Part shown: piece after piece, positions 30,035-41,760 of the stretch | Layout of the letters: each line of letters opens with the position of its first letter | Position numbering within the stretch: position 1 is the first letter of the stretch | Assembly (NCBI GenBank): GCA_009667805.1 | Contig: CM019063.1 | Location: forward strand, 355,842,942-355,906,941 | Direction: 5' to 3' | Source of the DNA: Leptobrachium leishanense | Lineage: Eukaryota > Chordata > Amphibia > Anura > Megophryidae | Length of the DNA stretch: 64,000 bases | Program-made: the position numbers and the translations under genes | The notes under the pieces: generated by a model | Told to the model about the DNA's origin: nothing | Seen by the model: the letters and a program-made list of their open reading frames with translations, nothing else | The model's database searches: none

Positions 30035-30942
30035 GGCCTGAAAACGTTGTTAACCTTTCCTCATAACTTAAACCTTCCATTCCCCTTATTAATTTAGTCA
30101 CCCGTCTCTGCACTTTTTCTAACGCAGTAATATCCTTTTTTAAGACAGGTGCCCAAAATTGCACGGCATATTCAAAGTGCGGTCTTACCATTGATTTATA
30201 CAGAGGCAAAATTATGTTTTCATCCCGAGAGTGAATTCCCCTTTTAATGCAACCCAATACCTTGCTGGCCTTGGCAGCTGCTGTTTGACATTGCACATTG
30301 TTACTTAGCTTGAAGTCTATGATCATTAAAAAATGCCTTCTCCGGTTTTGATTTCCCTAACTCAGTACCATTTAGGATATAAATTGCTCTGTGTGTTCTT
30401 CACTCCAAAGCGCATAACTTTGCATTTAAGTGCCCAGTTCCCCAATCTATCTAAATCCCTCTGCAGCGAAGCAACATCCTGTTCACATTGTATTACTTTT
30501 CCTAGTTTTGTGTCATCTGCTAACACTGATACAAGACTTTCAAAACCTATCTCAAGGTCATTTATAAATAACTCTAAGTGAGGTCTCACCGGTGCTTTAT
30601 ACAATGGCATGAGTACTTCCCTCTTTCTACTGCTAATACCTCTCCCTACACAACCAAGCATTATGCTAGAATTTCCTGCTGTCCTATTACATTGTCTGCT
30701 TACCCTTAGAAACTCTGCAATAATAACCCCCTAAATCCCTTTCCTCAGATGTTGAGGTTAGGACTGTATCAAATATTCTATATTCAGCCCTTGGGTTTTT
30801 ACATCCCAGGTGCATTATCTTGCACTTATCCACATTAAAACTCATTTGCCAGAGCTCTGACCTTTCTTTTTAGTTTACCTAAATCATTTGTCATTTGACT
30901 GATCCCTCCAGTAACATCAACCCTGTTGCAAATCTTTGTGTC
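30035..30942 (-). pseudogene. CR1-type LINE reverse transcriptase region, first part
   Basis: The minus strand reads SKVLGCIKRGIHSRDENIIL, KSMVRPHFEYAVQFWAPVL and EKVQRRVTKLIRGMEGLSYEERL (30006-30326 frame), then VMRFGVKNTQSNLY and, further upstream, the NVDKCKIMHLG region (30790-30845). This is the CR1 RT thumb and palm. Stops and shifts are frequent, and two CR1 stretches seem joined near 30600. It continues after the solo LTR at 31792. Confidence 0.8.
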
Positions 30943-31791
30943 TGTCATGTGTAGACTGCGATGTATGCAGCAAGTGGGGTTGTGAGCCCAAGCTGCAGAG
31001 AATAGGCAGGTTGCAGGGTAACTAAAAGGGTTTATTTTAGAATAAACACAAGAACATAAAAGACATGAACTAAACAATAGATCAGAACTAGACACTGGAG
31101 GAGACTGGGCACAAAAGAGAATAGCTTAGTGAAGGAGAGGAGATGCAAGAAAAGGAGGTAGAAACGAGGGATGGCTGAGAGTTGTGGGAAGGGAGGTTAA
31201 GGAGAACTGAATATGGGAGCTGTTAGGAAGCAAGAGAAATAAGGGATAGCAAGATGGGATAAGATATTAGAGAAGCGAGAGCAGAAATAGGCACAAGAGG
31301 AATCTACTAATAACAAATGGGGAGACTCTGAATAAACAATAATAGAGATATAAACATATAACACAGATCTTGGAATCACGGTCTCAGGCAAGGGGCAGGC
31401 AATAGAATAGTCAAAGTCCAAGCAATGGGTCTGGTGCACGGGGATCCTAGATGGGGGGCAGAAGGGAGCAGGATGGGGGGGTACCGGTAGAATGGTGAAA
31501 TGTCCAGATATAGTAGAGGGTCCTTAGGCAAGTCTTTTGGCAGAGGAATCAGGTGGTTCTCAAGAAGATCAGGGAGCTTTGACACAGGTCTTCACAGTCT
31601 GGGACTTCAATGTGGAGGATGGCTGGTGAGTGCGTAGCTACCTTAAATGATGAGCTGATTAAGGAAAGGTGAGCTCAGGTGGGGCTCCAGGGCTAGGATG
31701 CTAGATGCAAACAGAAGGTCCAGAAACGTGTATTGTTCACGTTGCAGGGTTTAACGTGGGTGCCGGGGGCCAGAGCGTGGTGACCCTTACA
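30943..31791 (-). mobile_element. solo LTR in the CR1 LINE
   Basis: Starts TGTCATGTGTAG, ends GTGACCCTTACA, flanked by GTGTC (30938-30942) / CTGTC (31792-31796), one mismatch. The CR1 frame resumes across it. 849 bp. An AATAAA-like signal read on the minus strand near 31040 suggests minus orientation. Confidence 0.75.
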
Positions 31792-31989
31792 CTGTCATCA
31801 GCAAAAAGACACACTTCTCCATTAATACCTTCTGCAATATCACTAATAAAAAAATTAAAGCGAATGGGTCCAAGTACTGACTCCTGAGGTACCCCACTGG
31901 TAATAAGACCTTGCGCCGAATAAACTCCATTGACCACAACCCTGTGTTACCCGTCGCTCCCTAATCCATTCAACAATATTGAAATTGTA
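31792..31989 (-). pseudogene. CR1-type LINE RT, second part (catalytic FADD)
   Basis: Reads SGVPQESVLGPIRFNFFISD and EVCLFADDSVRV, the palm motif with the FADD catalytic box typical of CR1. It follows directly on the RT part left of the solo LTR. It is truncated on the right by an L2 fragment. Confidence 0.85.
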
Positions 31990-32484
31990 GGTCAGGGTAA
32001 GGATTTTGAATTTGATTCTATAGTAAATTAGGAACCAGTGAAGAGACAGAGCGGCAGATGAGGTGGATGAGCCTGGCAGAGGCATTCAGAATGGATTGTA
32101 GGGGGGAGGCGGGAGAGAGGGGTGTTTGCTAGAAGATTATTAAAATAGTCAAATTAGGAGATTACAAGGGCATGAATGAGTTTCTTTGTGTTGTCAGCAG
32201 TAAGAAATGGCTGAATTCTGGAAATATTACGTAATTTGTAGCAGCAGGAGGAGGAAAGAGACTGGATGTGGAGGATGAAGGAAAGAGTGTAACTCCGAGA
32301 CAGCAAAACTGGCTTGATGGGGAGATAGTGATACCATCGACCATCAAGTCAGGAGGTGGGGAGGCATTAGATCAAGGAATTAGTATGAGCTCAGTCTTCG
32401 ACATGTTAAGCTTTAGGTGGTGAGAGGCCATCCAGGAGGAAATGCCCGATAAACAGTTGCCGACTTTGAAAAGGACAGGAGTAA
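31990..32484 (-). pseudogene. L2-type LINE copy 2, RT C-terminal part
   Basis: Closely parallels 24232-24760 of the first L2: [20 protein letters not shown] and MSKTELILIP in the frame around 32372-32480, then thumb remnants. The 3' end of the LINE is missing. It is interrupted at 32484 by chromovirus 2 and continues at 38285. Confidence 0.82.
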
Positions 32485-33231
32485 TGTCACGGTTTGCGGC
32501 GGGGGATCTGGAGCCCAGGTGCAGAGGCGGGAGAACAATCTCAGGATTGCAGTACAAAAGGTGTTTCCAATAATCGTTGTCGTGGTCAGAAGGGTGGTCA
32601 GGGACAGGCGGCGAAACAGGGAAGGTCGAAGGATAAGCCAAGAACTGGTACACAGGTAGAACATGAATAAGCATCTCAATTAGTAACCACTGGGAGTGAT
32701 ACAACGCTGAAGCGAGGACTGAGTGTGACAGGAGGACTTATATACGTGGTATGGTTTGTCTAGCCCCTCCTAGAGATGTCTGTTCTCCAATTAGCTCATC
32801 CTGATGGGAGAGCCAATCAGAGCCGGAGTGTGTCTTGGTGCTGTTCCCCATCAGGTCCACCCAGGTTTGGGGTTCCTCCCCTTGGGCCTGCTCCACCAAT
32901 CCGGGCCTCTGTATCCGCCCCTGTGACATCAGACGCCAGGAGCCGCCATGCCCCACGTGGAGACAGCGGGACCGCGGCGCTGACTCCATCAGTGCGGGCA
33001 TGGAGAGGGCCGCTATGGACCGGGCAGGGCCCCGGGGTGTCCCCAGCCCCCGAGCTACACACCGGGGACGCCGGCGAGATGGACCGCCAGAGCCAGCCCC
33101 CGTGAGGGGCGAGCCCCCCGGCTGTTGCCGCATCGCCAGGCAGCGTGACAGCCAGCGAGACGGACTGCCAGAGCCAGCCCCTGCGAGAGGTGAGCCCCCT
33201 GGTCGGTGCCGCATCGCCAGGCAGCGTGACA
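32485..33231 (-). repeat. 3' LTR of chromovirus 2
   Basis: 747 bp, TGTCACGGTTTGCGG ... GGCAGCGTGACA. The right part is a GC-rich, internally repeated stretch (two GCATCGCCAGGCAGCGTGAC units near 33130 and 33210). The last Pol codons extend into it (chromodomain-linked tail to 33055). A G-run GAGGGGGGGTTC on minus (33232-33243) is the polypurine tract. Confidence 0.93.
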
Positions 33232-34358
33232 GAACCCCCCCTCGAAGGAGCAGCCCCAGACGCGAAAAGGACCCGGCCTATCTAGATGAGCACGGTGAAA
33301 GGCCCGAAGGCACGAGGGGGCGTGTACATACGAGGCAGGCTCCCAAGATCGCTCTTCAGGACCATACCCTTTCCACTGGACAAGGTACTGAAGAGCCCCG
33401 CGAAGGAGCCTGGAATCGAGGATGCGGTCAACCTCGTACTCGAGGTCGTCACCAACGAGCATGGGCGGGCTAGGGGGTACAGCTCTGCCAGTCAGCGATT
33501 CAGGGGGGACAGATTTGAGGAGGGAGACATGGAAAACAGGGTGAATACGATACGTGGGAGGGAGGTTAAGGCGGAAAGCGACAGGGTTAACCTGATGGGA
33601 GATAGAAAAAGGTCCAATAAAGCAGGGTCCTAGTTTTTTTGAGGGACAGTGCAGGCAAAGGTTTTTAGTGGACAGCATGACCTTGTCACCTACTTGAAAG
33701 ACCGGGGGAACAGAACAGTGGCGATCAGCCATCGATTTGTATCTCTGCTGGGCAGTACGGAGGGTGCACTGTCCTAACTGACAGGCTTCCTGTAGTAGGG
33801 CAAGGCGTGAATTGATGTCAGGAACCGAAGAATGGGGGGCCAGACCTGGAATCATGGTAGGGTGATATCCCACATTAAGAAAAAAAGGGGTAGAACCAGT
33901 GGACTCATGATCGTGAGAATTGTAGGCAAATTCAGCGAGGGGTAACAACTCGGTCCAGTCATCCTGTCTATAAGTGGAAAAACAATGCAAATACTGTTCA
34001 AGAGTCTGATTAACCCGTTCAGTTTGACCATTAGACTGGGGATGGAAAGCGAGACTTGGATTCGGAGTAGAGAGCAGAAAGCTTTCCAAAACCTGGAGCT
34101 AAACTGGGTTCCCCTGTCGGAGACCATGGAATCAGGAATGCCATGGATTTTGAACATGTTATGGAGGAATAGGGAAGCTGTTTCAGCGGCTGTGGGTAAC
34201 TTCGGGTAGGGAATAAAGTGTGCCATCTTAGTCAAGTGGTCGACTACCACCATTATGACAGTGTTTTTATGAGAAGGAGGTAAGTCTACACTGAAGTCTG
34301 TGGAGATCTGCGACCAGGGACGAGTTGGGATTGGCAACGGATGTAATAACCCTGCCAC
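33055..34358 (-). pseudogene. pol: chromovirus 2 integrase core and chromodomain (two frames)
   Basis: Frame 33852-34358 starts at the integrase core: STDFSVDLPPSHKNTVIMVV (first Asp) and MVSDRGTQFSSRFWKAF (second Asp). Frame 33055-34089 continues with QSNGQTERVNQTLEQYL (catalytic Glu), the GPY/F-like KKLGPCFIGPFSI, and a chromodomain LEYEVDRILDSRLLRGALQY ... WKGYGPEERSWEP. The overlap at 33852-34089 marks a frameshift in mid-core. The HHCC zinc region upstream (34370-34520) is degraded by stops. Confidence 0.9.
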
Positions 34359-34523
34359 TTTGGTAGTGGCGTGCTTGGATCATAGACACGTAGGGCAACC
34401 AGCAACTTACTTATTGACATCGGAGAACATGGAGGGCCACCAGAAGTGTCGTTTGAGTAAGTCCGTGGTTTTCCTGCGTCCTAGACGTCCAGCCACCAAC
34501 GAATCGTGACACATTTGCAGAAC

Positions 34524-35543
34524 TTATTTTCTGGCCCCTTCAGGGATGTAAATACAGCGATCATGGATGTGGAAACCCTCTGAAGAAACCGGCAAGGAAG
34601 TGCTTGCAGTCAGCTGTTTAATTTTATCATGAAGGCATGACGTCATGCCCAAGAAGCATTGTGCTGGCAACACTGTAGGGGAAGGGGTGGGTGGTAGAAG
34701 TGGGAGTTCTTGCATTCTCGAGAGCGCATCTGCTTTACCATTCTTTGAACCCGGCCGGTATGTGACGTGAAAGTTGAATCTAGCAAAGAAAAGGGCCCAG
34801 CGAGCTTGTCGGGGTTTTAGACGTTTGGCTGATTTCAAATATTCCAAATTTTTGTGGTCGGTATATACAGTAACGGGGTTGAGTGTGGCCTCGAGTAGGT
34901 GGCGCCACTCTTTGAAGGCTCGCTTGATGGCTAGGAGCTCCCGATCTCCTATATCGTAATTGCGTTCTGCAGGGCAAAGCCTTTTGGAATAGTAAGCTAC
35001 TGGGTGTAGTTGTCCCAAGGGGGATCTCTGGGAGAGGATGGCCCCGATGGCTGACTCTGAAGCGTCCACCTCGAGAATGAAGGCCAATTGTGGGTTAGGG
35101 AGGTTTAGGACAGGAGCAGAAATGAAGAGATCACGAAGTTTGTCGAATGCCCTTTGGGCCTCTTCAGTCCATCGAAACTTCGTACGAGGGCTGGTGAGTG
35201 CAGTTAACGGTTGCGTAACCTTGGAAAAGTCTCGAATAAAACGCCTATAAAAGTTTGCGAAACCGATGAATCTCTGTACCTCTTTAGGATTGTTGGGTAC
35301 TGGCCAAGCAGTAATGGCCTCCACTTTGCGGGGGTCCATCTCTATGCTTCCAGGGGAGATGATGAAACCCAGGAATTCCACTTTAGTTGTTTCGAAGATG
35401 CATTTCTCCAACTTAGCATATAGGTCATTTTCCCGGAGCCGTTGAAGTACAGTGGTAACGTGTCGCCTGTGTTCCTGGAGGGAAGAGGAGAATATTAAGA
35501 TGTCATCAAGATAAATCAATGGAATTGATCCAGAAGGTCCCAA
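34524..35543 (-). pseudogene. pol: chromovirus 2 RT C-terminus, connection and RNase H
   Basis: 339-codon frame: the [13 protein letters not shown] catalytic box (about 35516-35498), [34 protein letters not shown], then RNase [57 protein letters not shown]. All RNase H acidic residues appear present. The following linker ends at 34524. Confidence 0.9.
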
Positions 35544-36596
35544 AAAATGTCATTAACGAAATGTTGGAAAGTAGCGTGGGCATTACAGAGCCCGACCGGC
35601 ATTACAGTATATTCAAAATGACCGTACCGAGTTCGGAAGGCGGTCTTCCACTCATCTCCTTCCCGGACACATACAAGGTTATACGCTCCTCGCAAGTCCA
35701 ATTTGGAATAGATACATGCTCTTTGAAGACGTTCGAGGAGATCAGGGATGAGTGGTAAAGGGTATCCATTTTTGATCGTAACTATTTAATTCGCAGTAGT
35801 CCACACATGGTTTTAGGCCACCATCCTTTTTGTCAACAAAAAATATTCCTGCACCAGCAGGGGAGGTAGATGGTTGAATAAAAGCTTTTTGTAAGTTTTC
35901 CTGGATATATTCTTTGAGGATTTTCAACTCAGGATCAGACAGGGGAAAGATACGCCCATAAGGGATGGGAGCCCCAGGTAAGAGGTCGATGGGGCAATCA
36001 TAATGTCTTCTTTGTGGTAGGGATTCGGCTTTCTTTTTGTCAAATACATCTAAGAAATCATGGTATTGTTTAGGCAATGAAGTGGTTGAAACTGGGGTTT
36101 CATCTTTTTTCATGATACCCATGGTCGGTATGTGATTACAATTACTTTGGCAGTATGAGGAAGAGAAAGACACCAAACTAGTCGACCATTGAATAGCAGG
36201 GTCGTGGAGGCGTAACCAGGGTATACCAAGGATGACTGGGAAGATGGGTGAATCAACCACATCAAAAATCATTTTTTCGGAATGTCCCACACCTATGGTC
36301 ATTTGGATAAGTATACTCTCTTTTGTTATGGGACCGGAACTTAATGAGGAACTATCCACCAATCTGATTTTGACAGGACAATCTTCATTGATTAAAGGTA
36401 ACTTGATACGTTTTACTAGGGCTGAATCCACGAAACACCCACTAGCCCCTGAATCCACCATCGCTTGGGTCGGGTAGATCTTCTGTTGCCACTGTAGGGA
36501 AATGGGTAGAAGCAGGTGAAGCGTGTGGGTGAAGCGAGAGGGACTAGAGAGTATGGAAATGAATCCAGTCTTACCTCCTACAACCAAAGTTTTCAT
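35516..36596 (-). pseudogene. pol: chromovirus 2 protease and RT N-terminus
   Basis: Frame 35742-36596 has a protease VDSGASGCFVD, LGIPWLRLHDP, then RT entry FDKKKAESLPQRRHYDCPID and [13 protein letters not shown] shift near 35745 leads to frame 35516-35701 with the [11 protein letters not shown]sp and [14 protein letters not shown] (the conserved FGLxNAPxxFQ is altered to [11 protein letters not shown]). Pol joins gag in the same frame upstream (see finding). Confidence 0.88.
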
Positions 36597-37520
36597 AGGG
36601 CAGAAACGAGCCTGGAGATTGGCTGCCCCACAGTAGAGACACGATTGGAGGCGTCTGCGTCTCTCTCATTCGGCTGGAGACAGGCGTCGATCCACCAGTC
36701 CTATCTGCATGGGTTCTTCTCTCCTCCTAGGGATAGAAGCTGGGACCAGAGCGTTAGAGGGGGAGGAGGTGTGGGAAAGCTCTGGAATTTGTCGAGGGAC
36801 GATGGGCAGTCTTTCATCTCTGCGTTCCCTCCATTTCCGGTCAAACTGTATACAGAAGTCGATTAGGGTATCAAGAGACCGGGGCAACCCAACTCGTGCA
36901 AGTTTGTCTTTTAGGTGGTCTGCTAAGCCACGACGAAATTGGTCAAGGAGGGCGGCCTCATTCCAAGCCGTTTCATGGGCGTAATGACGAAACTGGGTGA
37001 CGTATTCCTCCACAGGGCGACGGCCCTGTCTGAGTGCTCTGAGAACATTTTGGGCGGACTCCTTCTTGTGAGGGTCTTGGTACATTGACTCCAAGGCAGC
37101 TGCGAAAGAGGGCCAGGTCTCCAGAACAGGGTCCTGTTCTCTGAGGAGGGCGTGTGCCCATTTCTTGGGTTCACCACTTTGTAGTGACATAACCATACGT
37201 ACTTTTATAAAGTCACTGTTATACGTGCGTTGTTTAAGGGAAAAGAGGATGCAGCAAACAAGCATAAACGCTTCAAACTGGGTGCGATCTCCGTTGAAAG
37301 ACTCTGGCAATTTGGCTTGGGGTTCTGGAGCAGCATTCTCCGGGATAGACTGTACTGAAGTAGGTGCCGAAGGAGGGATGTACGGAGGCGGCAACGTTGT
37401 GGTTTGTATTTGAATCTGGAGTTGACAGTGTTCAGCCTGTAGGTCTTGGACTGACCGGGCCAAATTTGAGACCTGGTGTGATAGAGCCGTGAGGGCGTCT
37501 GTGACTTCTGTGGGTTCCAT
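36597..37520 (-). pseudogene. gag: chromovirus 2 gag
   Basis: Starts MEPTEVTDALTALSHQVSNL at 37520, 15 nt after the 5' LTR. A coiled-coil-like N-terminus, capsid LPESFNGDRTQFEAFMLVCC and YVTQFRHYAHETAWNEAALL (classic chromoviral order). Stops at a TGA at 36666-36668, after which the same frame goes on through CLYCGAANLQARFC, a zinc knuckle whose His position is Leu or Gln, directly into protease. The stop is either a lesion or a leaky gag-pol boundary. Confidence 0.88.
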
Positions 37521-37524
37521 GGAG

Positions 37525-37534
37525 GCTTCAGCGT
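37525..37534 (-). promoter_or_regulatory. self-complementary primer-binding site of chromovirus 2
   Basis: The minus strand reads ACGCTGAAGC 1 nt inside the 5' LTR. The 5' LTR has the reverse complement GCTTCAGCGT at 37764-37755 (minus), 31 nt after TATATAAG. No tRNA 3' end is recognised. Confidence 0.78.
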
Positions 37535-37535
37535 A

Positions 37536-38279
37536 TGTCACGGTTTGCGGCGGGGGATCTGGAGCCAGGTGCAGAGGCGGGAGAACAATCTCAGGATCGC
37601 AGTACAAAAGGAGTTTCCAATAATCGTTGTTGTGGTCAGAAGGGTGGTCAGGGACAGGCGGCGAAACAGGGAAGGTCGAAGGATAAGCCAAGAATTGGTA
37701 CACAGGTAGAACATGAATAAAGCTTCTCAATTAGTAACCACTGGGAGTGATACAACGCTGAAGCGAGGACTGAGTGTGACAGGAGGACTTATATACGTGG
37801 TAAGGTTTGTCTAGCCCCTCCTAGAGATGTCTGTTCTCCAATTAGCTCATCCTGATGGGAGAGCCAATCAGAGCCCGAGTGTGTCTGGGTGCTGTTCCCC
37901 ATCAGGTCCACCCAGGTTTGGGGTTCCTCCCCTTAGGCCTGCTCCACCAATCCGGGCCTCTGTATCCGCCCCTGTGACAGACGCCGGGAGCCGCCATGCC
38001 CCACGTGGAGACAGCGGGACCGCAGCGCTGACTCCGTCAGTGCGGGCATGGAGAGGGCCGCTATGGACCGGGCAGGGCCCCGGGGTCTCCCCAGCCCCCG
38101 AGATACACACCGGGGACACCGGCAAGATGGACCACCAGAGCGGGGCCCCCGCGAGGGGCGAGCCCCCGGCTGTTGCCGCATCGCTGGGCAGCGTGACAGC
38201 CAGTGAGACGGACCGCCAGAGCCAGCCCCTGCGAGAGGTGAGCCCCCTGGTCGGTGCCGCATCGCCGGGCGGCGTGACA
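37536..38279 (-). repeat. 5' LTR of chromovirus 2
   Basis: 744 bp. Differs from the 3' LTR by small indels (for example CCTGTGACAG versus CCTGTGACATCAG near 37975) and scattered substitutions. Confidence 0.93.
37755..37795 (-). promoter_or_regulatory. TATA box and predicted RNA start of chromovirus 2
   Basis: TATATAAG on minus at 37795-37788 and, 31 nt downstream, GCTTCAGCGT at 37764. The same pair is in the 3' LTR (32702-32745 region). Confidence 0.7.
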
Positions 38280-38284
38280 AGTAG

Positions 38285-40440
38285 AGAGATCAGGGGTGGA
38301 GAGGTAGATTTGAGTATCATCAGCATAGAGGTGGTAATTAAAGCCAAAGCTGTTAATGATTTTGACGAGGGAGGAGGTGTAGATCGAGAAGAGCAGAGGA
38401 CCTAGGACAAGAGCCATGGGGTACACCAACTGTTAAAGACATTGAAGAGGAGGCGTTACCAACAAATGTAGACAGATTAGAGTCAATCCAAGAGAGTGTA
38501 GTGCCACACCGGGAGAGCTGAGAATCTGTAGAAGGAGGGGCTGGTCAACAGTGTAAAAGCAGCTGAGAGGTCAAGCAGGATGATAATAGAATAACGGCTG
38601 TGGTTTTTAGCAGTTAGAAGGTCATTGAATGAATTTAAAATGAATGAAACCTGCTTCAGAATGGGAGTATCTCCAGGCACGCTCTGCAGTGCGTGAGCAT
38701 CTTTGCAGGTAGTGTGTCTGGAGGGTGTGCCAGGGTTTGAAGCTGGCAGTGTGGGGCCTTACAGAGTCGAGTAGGAGCCAGCATGTCTAAAGCAGAGATA
38801 GGAGTAGTGTTTTAGTGGTCAGTGGCAGCGTCAGGGCAGGAGAAGGTTGAAGTGTGCAGTAGATGTCGAAGTAGATTGGAGAATTGATGGGGATCCACAG
38901 CATGCAGATTTCTGCGTGTGCGGGAACGGGGAGCAGGGTGTTTAGGCAATCCAGATAGGTTGAAAGAGAGAAGGTGGTGGTCAGAGATGGGGAAAGGACG
39001 ACATTTGAACTCAGAAATGGAGCAGAGGTTTGAAACACCTAGGTCAATAGAGTGATCTTTCCGATGAGTAGGGAGAAGGGAGGATTGCGTAAGTCCAAGG
39101 GAGGATGCGAGTGAAAGAAGTTTGGAGGCAGCAGGGGCAGAGGATCATCATGTTGAAGTCCCCAAGAATTAGGCATGGAAGGTTAGTAGACAGAAAGTGA
39201 GAAAGCTAGGTAGCAAAGTGGTCAAGGAACTGGGAGGTTGGTCCTGTGGGCGGTAGATGACTGCCATCCTGAGAGAAAACAGGCAGATGCAGTGTGCTTC
39301 AAAGGAGAAGGAGAGAGTTGGGGGTGCAGGGAGGTGTTGGTATGTACAGGTGGGAGACAGCAAAATTCCAACCCTGCCACCATGTTTCACCCAGTCTAAG
39401 GGTATGGTTGTAGTGTAGAATGCCATATGTGAGAGCAGCAATAGAAGCAGTGTCAGAGGGAGTTAGCGAGGTCTCTGTGACCACTAGGAGGTTGAATGAG
39501 CTGGAGATGAAAAGGTCATGGATAGCTGTGAGTTTATTGCACACACAGCGAGAAATCCAGAGGGCGCAGGAGAAAGAAAACAGACGCTGAGACTTATAGG
39601 AATGAGGTTGCTGGGATGGTGGGGAGTTGTGCTAGTTGTGTGGGAGATAGAATGAGAGGGAAATAGTGGACTTGTGGGCCCAGGGTTAGGAGAGATGTCA
39701 CCTGCATAAAGCAACAGCAGGAAAGTGAGAAAGAGAAGGTGGGAATGGGATTTGTGTAAGTGGGGATGATTGTATGCCAGAGAATTAGAGGGTGACCGGT
39801 TTCTGAGGAAACAAAGAAGCTCATGGGATGCCATCATGTGGGAAGAGATAAGGGGGGAGTGATATAGATAGTGGAGGTGTTGATGATACAGGGGCATGTA
39901 TCCCATTGTAGGAAAAGGGCAAAGTAGAGGGGTGTAGAGGTGTGAAGTGTGTTTAGGAAAAAGGCAAAGCATAAAAGGCAAAGTAAGCATAATGTAGCAG
40001 TGTGATTACCAGATTTAGCATGTGGACCTTGCAGTTCCTTCCTCCAGTTCCCAACTCCAGTTGTTAACTCCACTTTGGACAGGCCACTTGGGAACAGGAC
40101 GAGATCCAAAGCTATGCAGAGCCTGATCCTGGTGTTTAAGAGCGTACTGACTACTAGCATTCAGTGAATTTAAGTCCACACACCTGGTGCCGAGCAGTCT
40201 GGAGTAGCAGCAGATTCACACTTGCTAATTAGCTGGAATGGCAAAAGACAGAACATCGCCAAAAGGCAAGGAGGAAATAAGGTACACATCCTACAGATTA
40301 AATACCACTTCATAGAAGTCCCACACCAAAAATAATAGAGTAGATGTTTGGATGAGGGGGTGTCTGGGAAAGATGTGGAGTAGAGTCCCATACTAAAAAA
40401 CAATACAGTAGATCAGAATGAGGGGGTGATACTGCATGTG
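38285..40440 (-). pseudogene. L2-type LINE copy 2, RT palm, endonuclease and 5' region
   Basis: Minus frames: [18 protein letters not shown] and [15 protein letters not shown] (38300-38429, catalytic YADD) next to the chromovirus junction; endonuclease remnants PFLSSNVVLSPSLTTTFSLS (38787-39038) and MCNKLTAIHDLFISSSFNLL (39299-39544). It parallels L2 copy 1 from 24760 to about 27180 with an internal deletion near 38640. The last ~400 bp (40040-40440) are 5' leader without the 44-bp monomers. Many frameshifts. Confidence 0.82.
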
Positions 40441-41499
40441 AAATTCTCCATTAATCCACAATTGGGTTTAATATACAAGATATATTTGTGCGCTTCACAA
40501 ATTGTCCAATTTGTGTTTTCAGGTTTGGTGTATTTTGTGTGAACAGCATAAGAGCAGGGGCGTACTTAGGGGGGTGCGGGGGCAGAAGTGAGGGCACCAC
40601 ATGCAGCCATTGGCTGGCCTGCCACTGCCACACACTGTGAGTACGAGGCAGGTGCCGGATCCGGACAATGCAACTGCCGGATCCGGCCCGCTCTTTGAAT
40701 GGGTGTGAGCAGGGCCGTCTTTAACGCGGGGCAAATGGGGCAGTTGCCCCGGGCCCAGTCACTGGAGGGGCCCAAAGCAGTTGCCCCCATTGGGCCCCGT
40801 GGCAAACCGCCGGCGGCGGCGCCGAAAACGACTTGTGTGTGTGTACTATTGTCTGTAACTGACTCCAGACTCCTCCTATTTGTTGTTCCAGTCCCGGCTC
40901 GGCGGCTCTGCCTCCGCATGAAGCCCGGCGGCAGCGGCGCCGCCGGCCTGCCATCTGACTGCAGCTGTAGTGCCAGTGTCACTGTCTCTGGACTGCAGTG
41001 CTCACGGGGAGGGCCAGGCTGGCGGCAGCAGGCAGGCACTGGCAGCCAGCCACGCACACAGACACAGAGCCGCTGCAGCAGCACCAGTGACAGCGTGCGT
41101 GCCTTCCTTAGAGCCGACACAAGGCTGGGAACGGCACTCACGCTGTTGGTGCCGCCCTCTTGGCGTACCACGTGATGCGGCGCGGCGCGCATGCGGAGAC
41201 CGTCCCCGCATGGTAGTCTCACTGTCGAGACATTTAATTTGGGTCCACTGGAGTCCAGAGCCGAGCCGGAGCGAACCAGGCCGGGAGCCCAGCAGCAGCA
41301 CTGTGGTGGCGGGTGCGTGTCACTGTCGATACGGCTACGGGTGGGTGGCTATTATTAGCAAGCTTAATCTTAATATAATTTATTAATTTTATGGTGGAGA
41401 GTGGTTGATGTCATGTCTGATGTGAATGATGTCATGTTGTTGTCACGGTCATAGCTACATTCACACGGATGATGACTCTGAGGGTGTAGGTCCCGGCTG

Positions 41500-41757
41500 G
41501 GTATGTGATGCACTGCTGGGCATGTGAAACTCTGCTGGGCATGATGTGCTGGGCATGTGAACCTCTGCTGGGCATGTGAAACTCTGCTGGTAATGCTGTG
41601 ATGTGCTGGGCATGTGTAACTCTGCTGGGCATGATGTGATGGGCATGTGAAACTCTGCTGGGCATGATGTGATGGGCATGTGAAACTCTGCTGGGCATGA
41701 TGTGATGGGAAGTGAAACTCTGCTGGGCATGATGGGATGTGCTGGGCATGTGAAAAA
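41500..41757 (+). repeat. minisatellite with CTGCTGGGCATG units
   Basis: Irregular units combining TGAAACTCTGCTGGGCATGA and TGTGATGGGCATG, about 20-47 bp, repeated 6-8 times. It runs straight into the 26-bp array, and both share CTGCTGGG, so one may have seeded the other. Confidence 0.8.
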
Positions 41758-41760
41758 ATG

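Larger units (their letters stand above)
32485..38279 (-). mobile_element. chromodomain Ty3/Gypsy LTR retrotransposon (chromovirus 2)
   Basis: LTRs 37536-38279 (5') and 32485-33231 (3'); target duplication AGTAA/AGTAG (32480-32484, 38280-38284). The L2 RT sequence rejoins across it. Single gag-pol reading direction on minus with PR, RT, RNase H, integrase and chromodomain pieces in several frames. LTRs carry a GC-rich end and a TATATAAG promoter. It is more decayed than chromovirus 1 and a different subfamily. Confidence 0.95.

Noticed and set aside
32776..33473. Plus-strand frames up to 212 codons in the chromovirus 2 LTR
   Set aside because: Antisense to Pol and located in a GC-rich LTR end; the same pattern repeats in the other LTR (37827-38405).
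40566..41386. Long overlapping frames on both strands (158 and 218 codons)
   Set aside because: GC-rich MITE interior gives long stop-free frames by chance on both strands; no domain, and the block lies between transposon ends.
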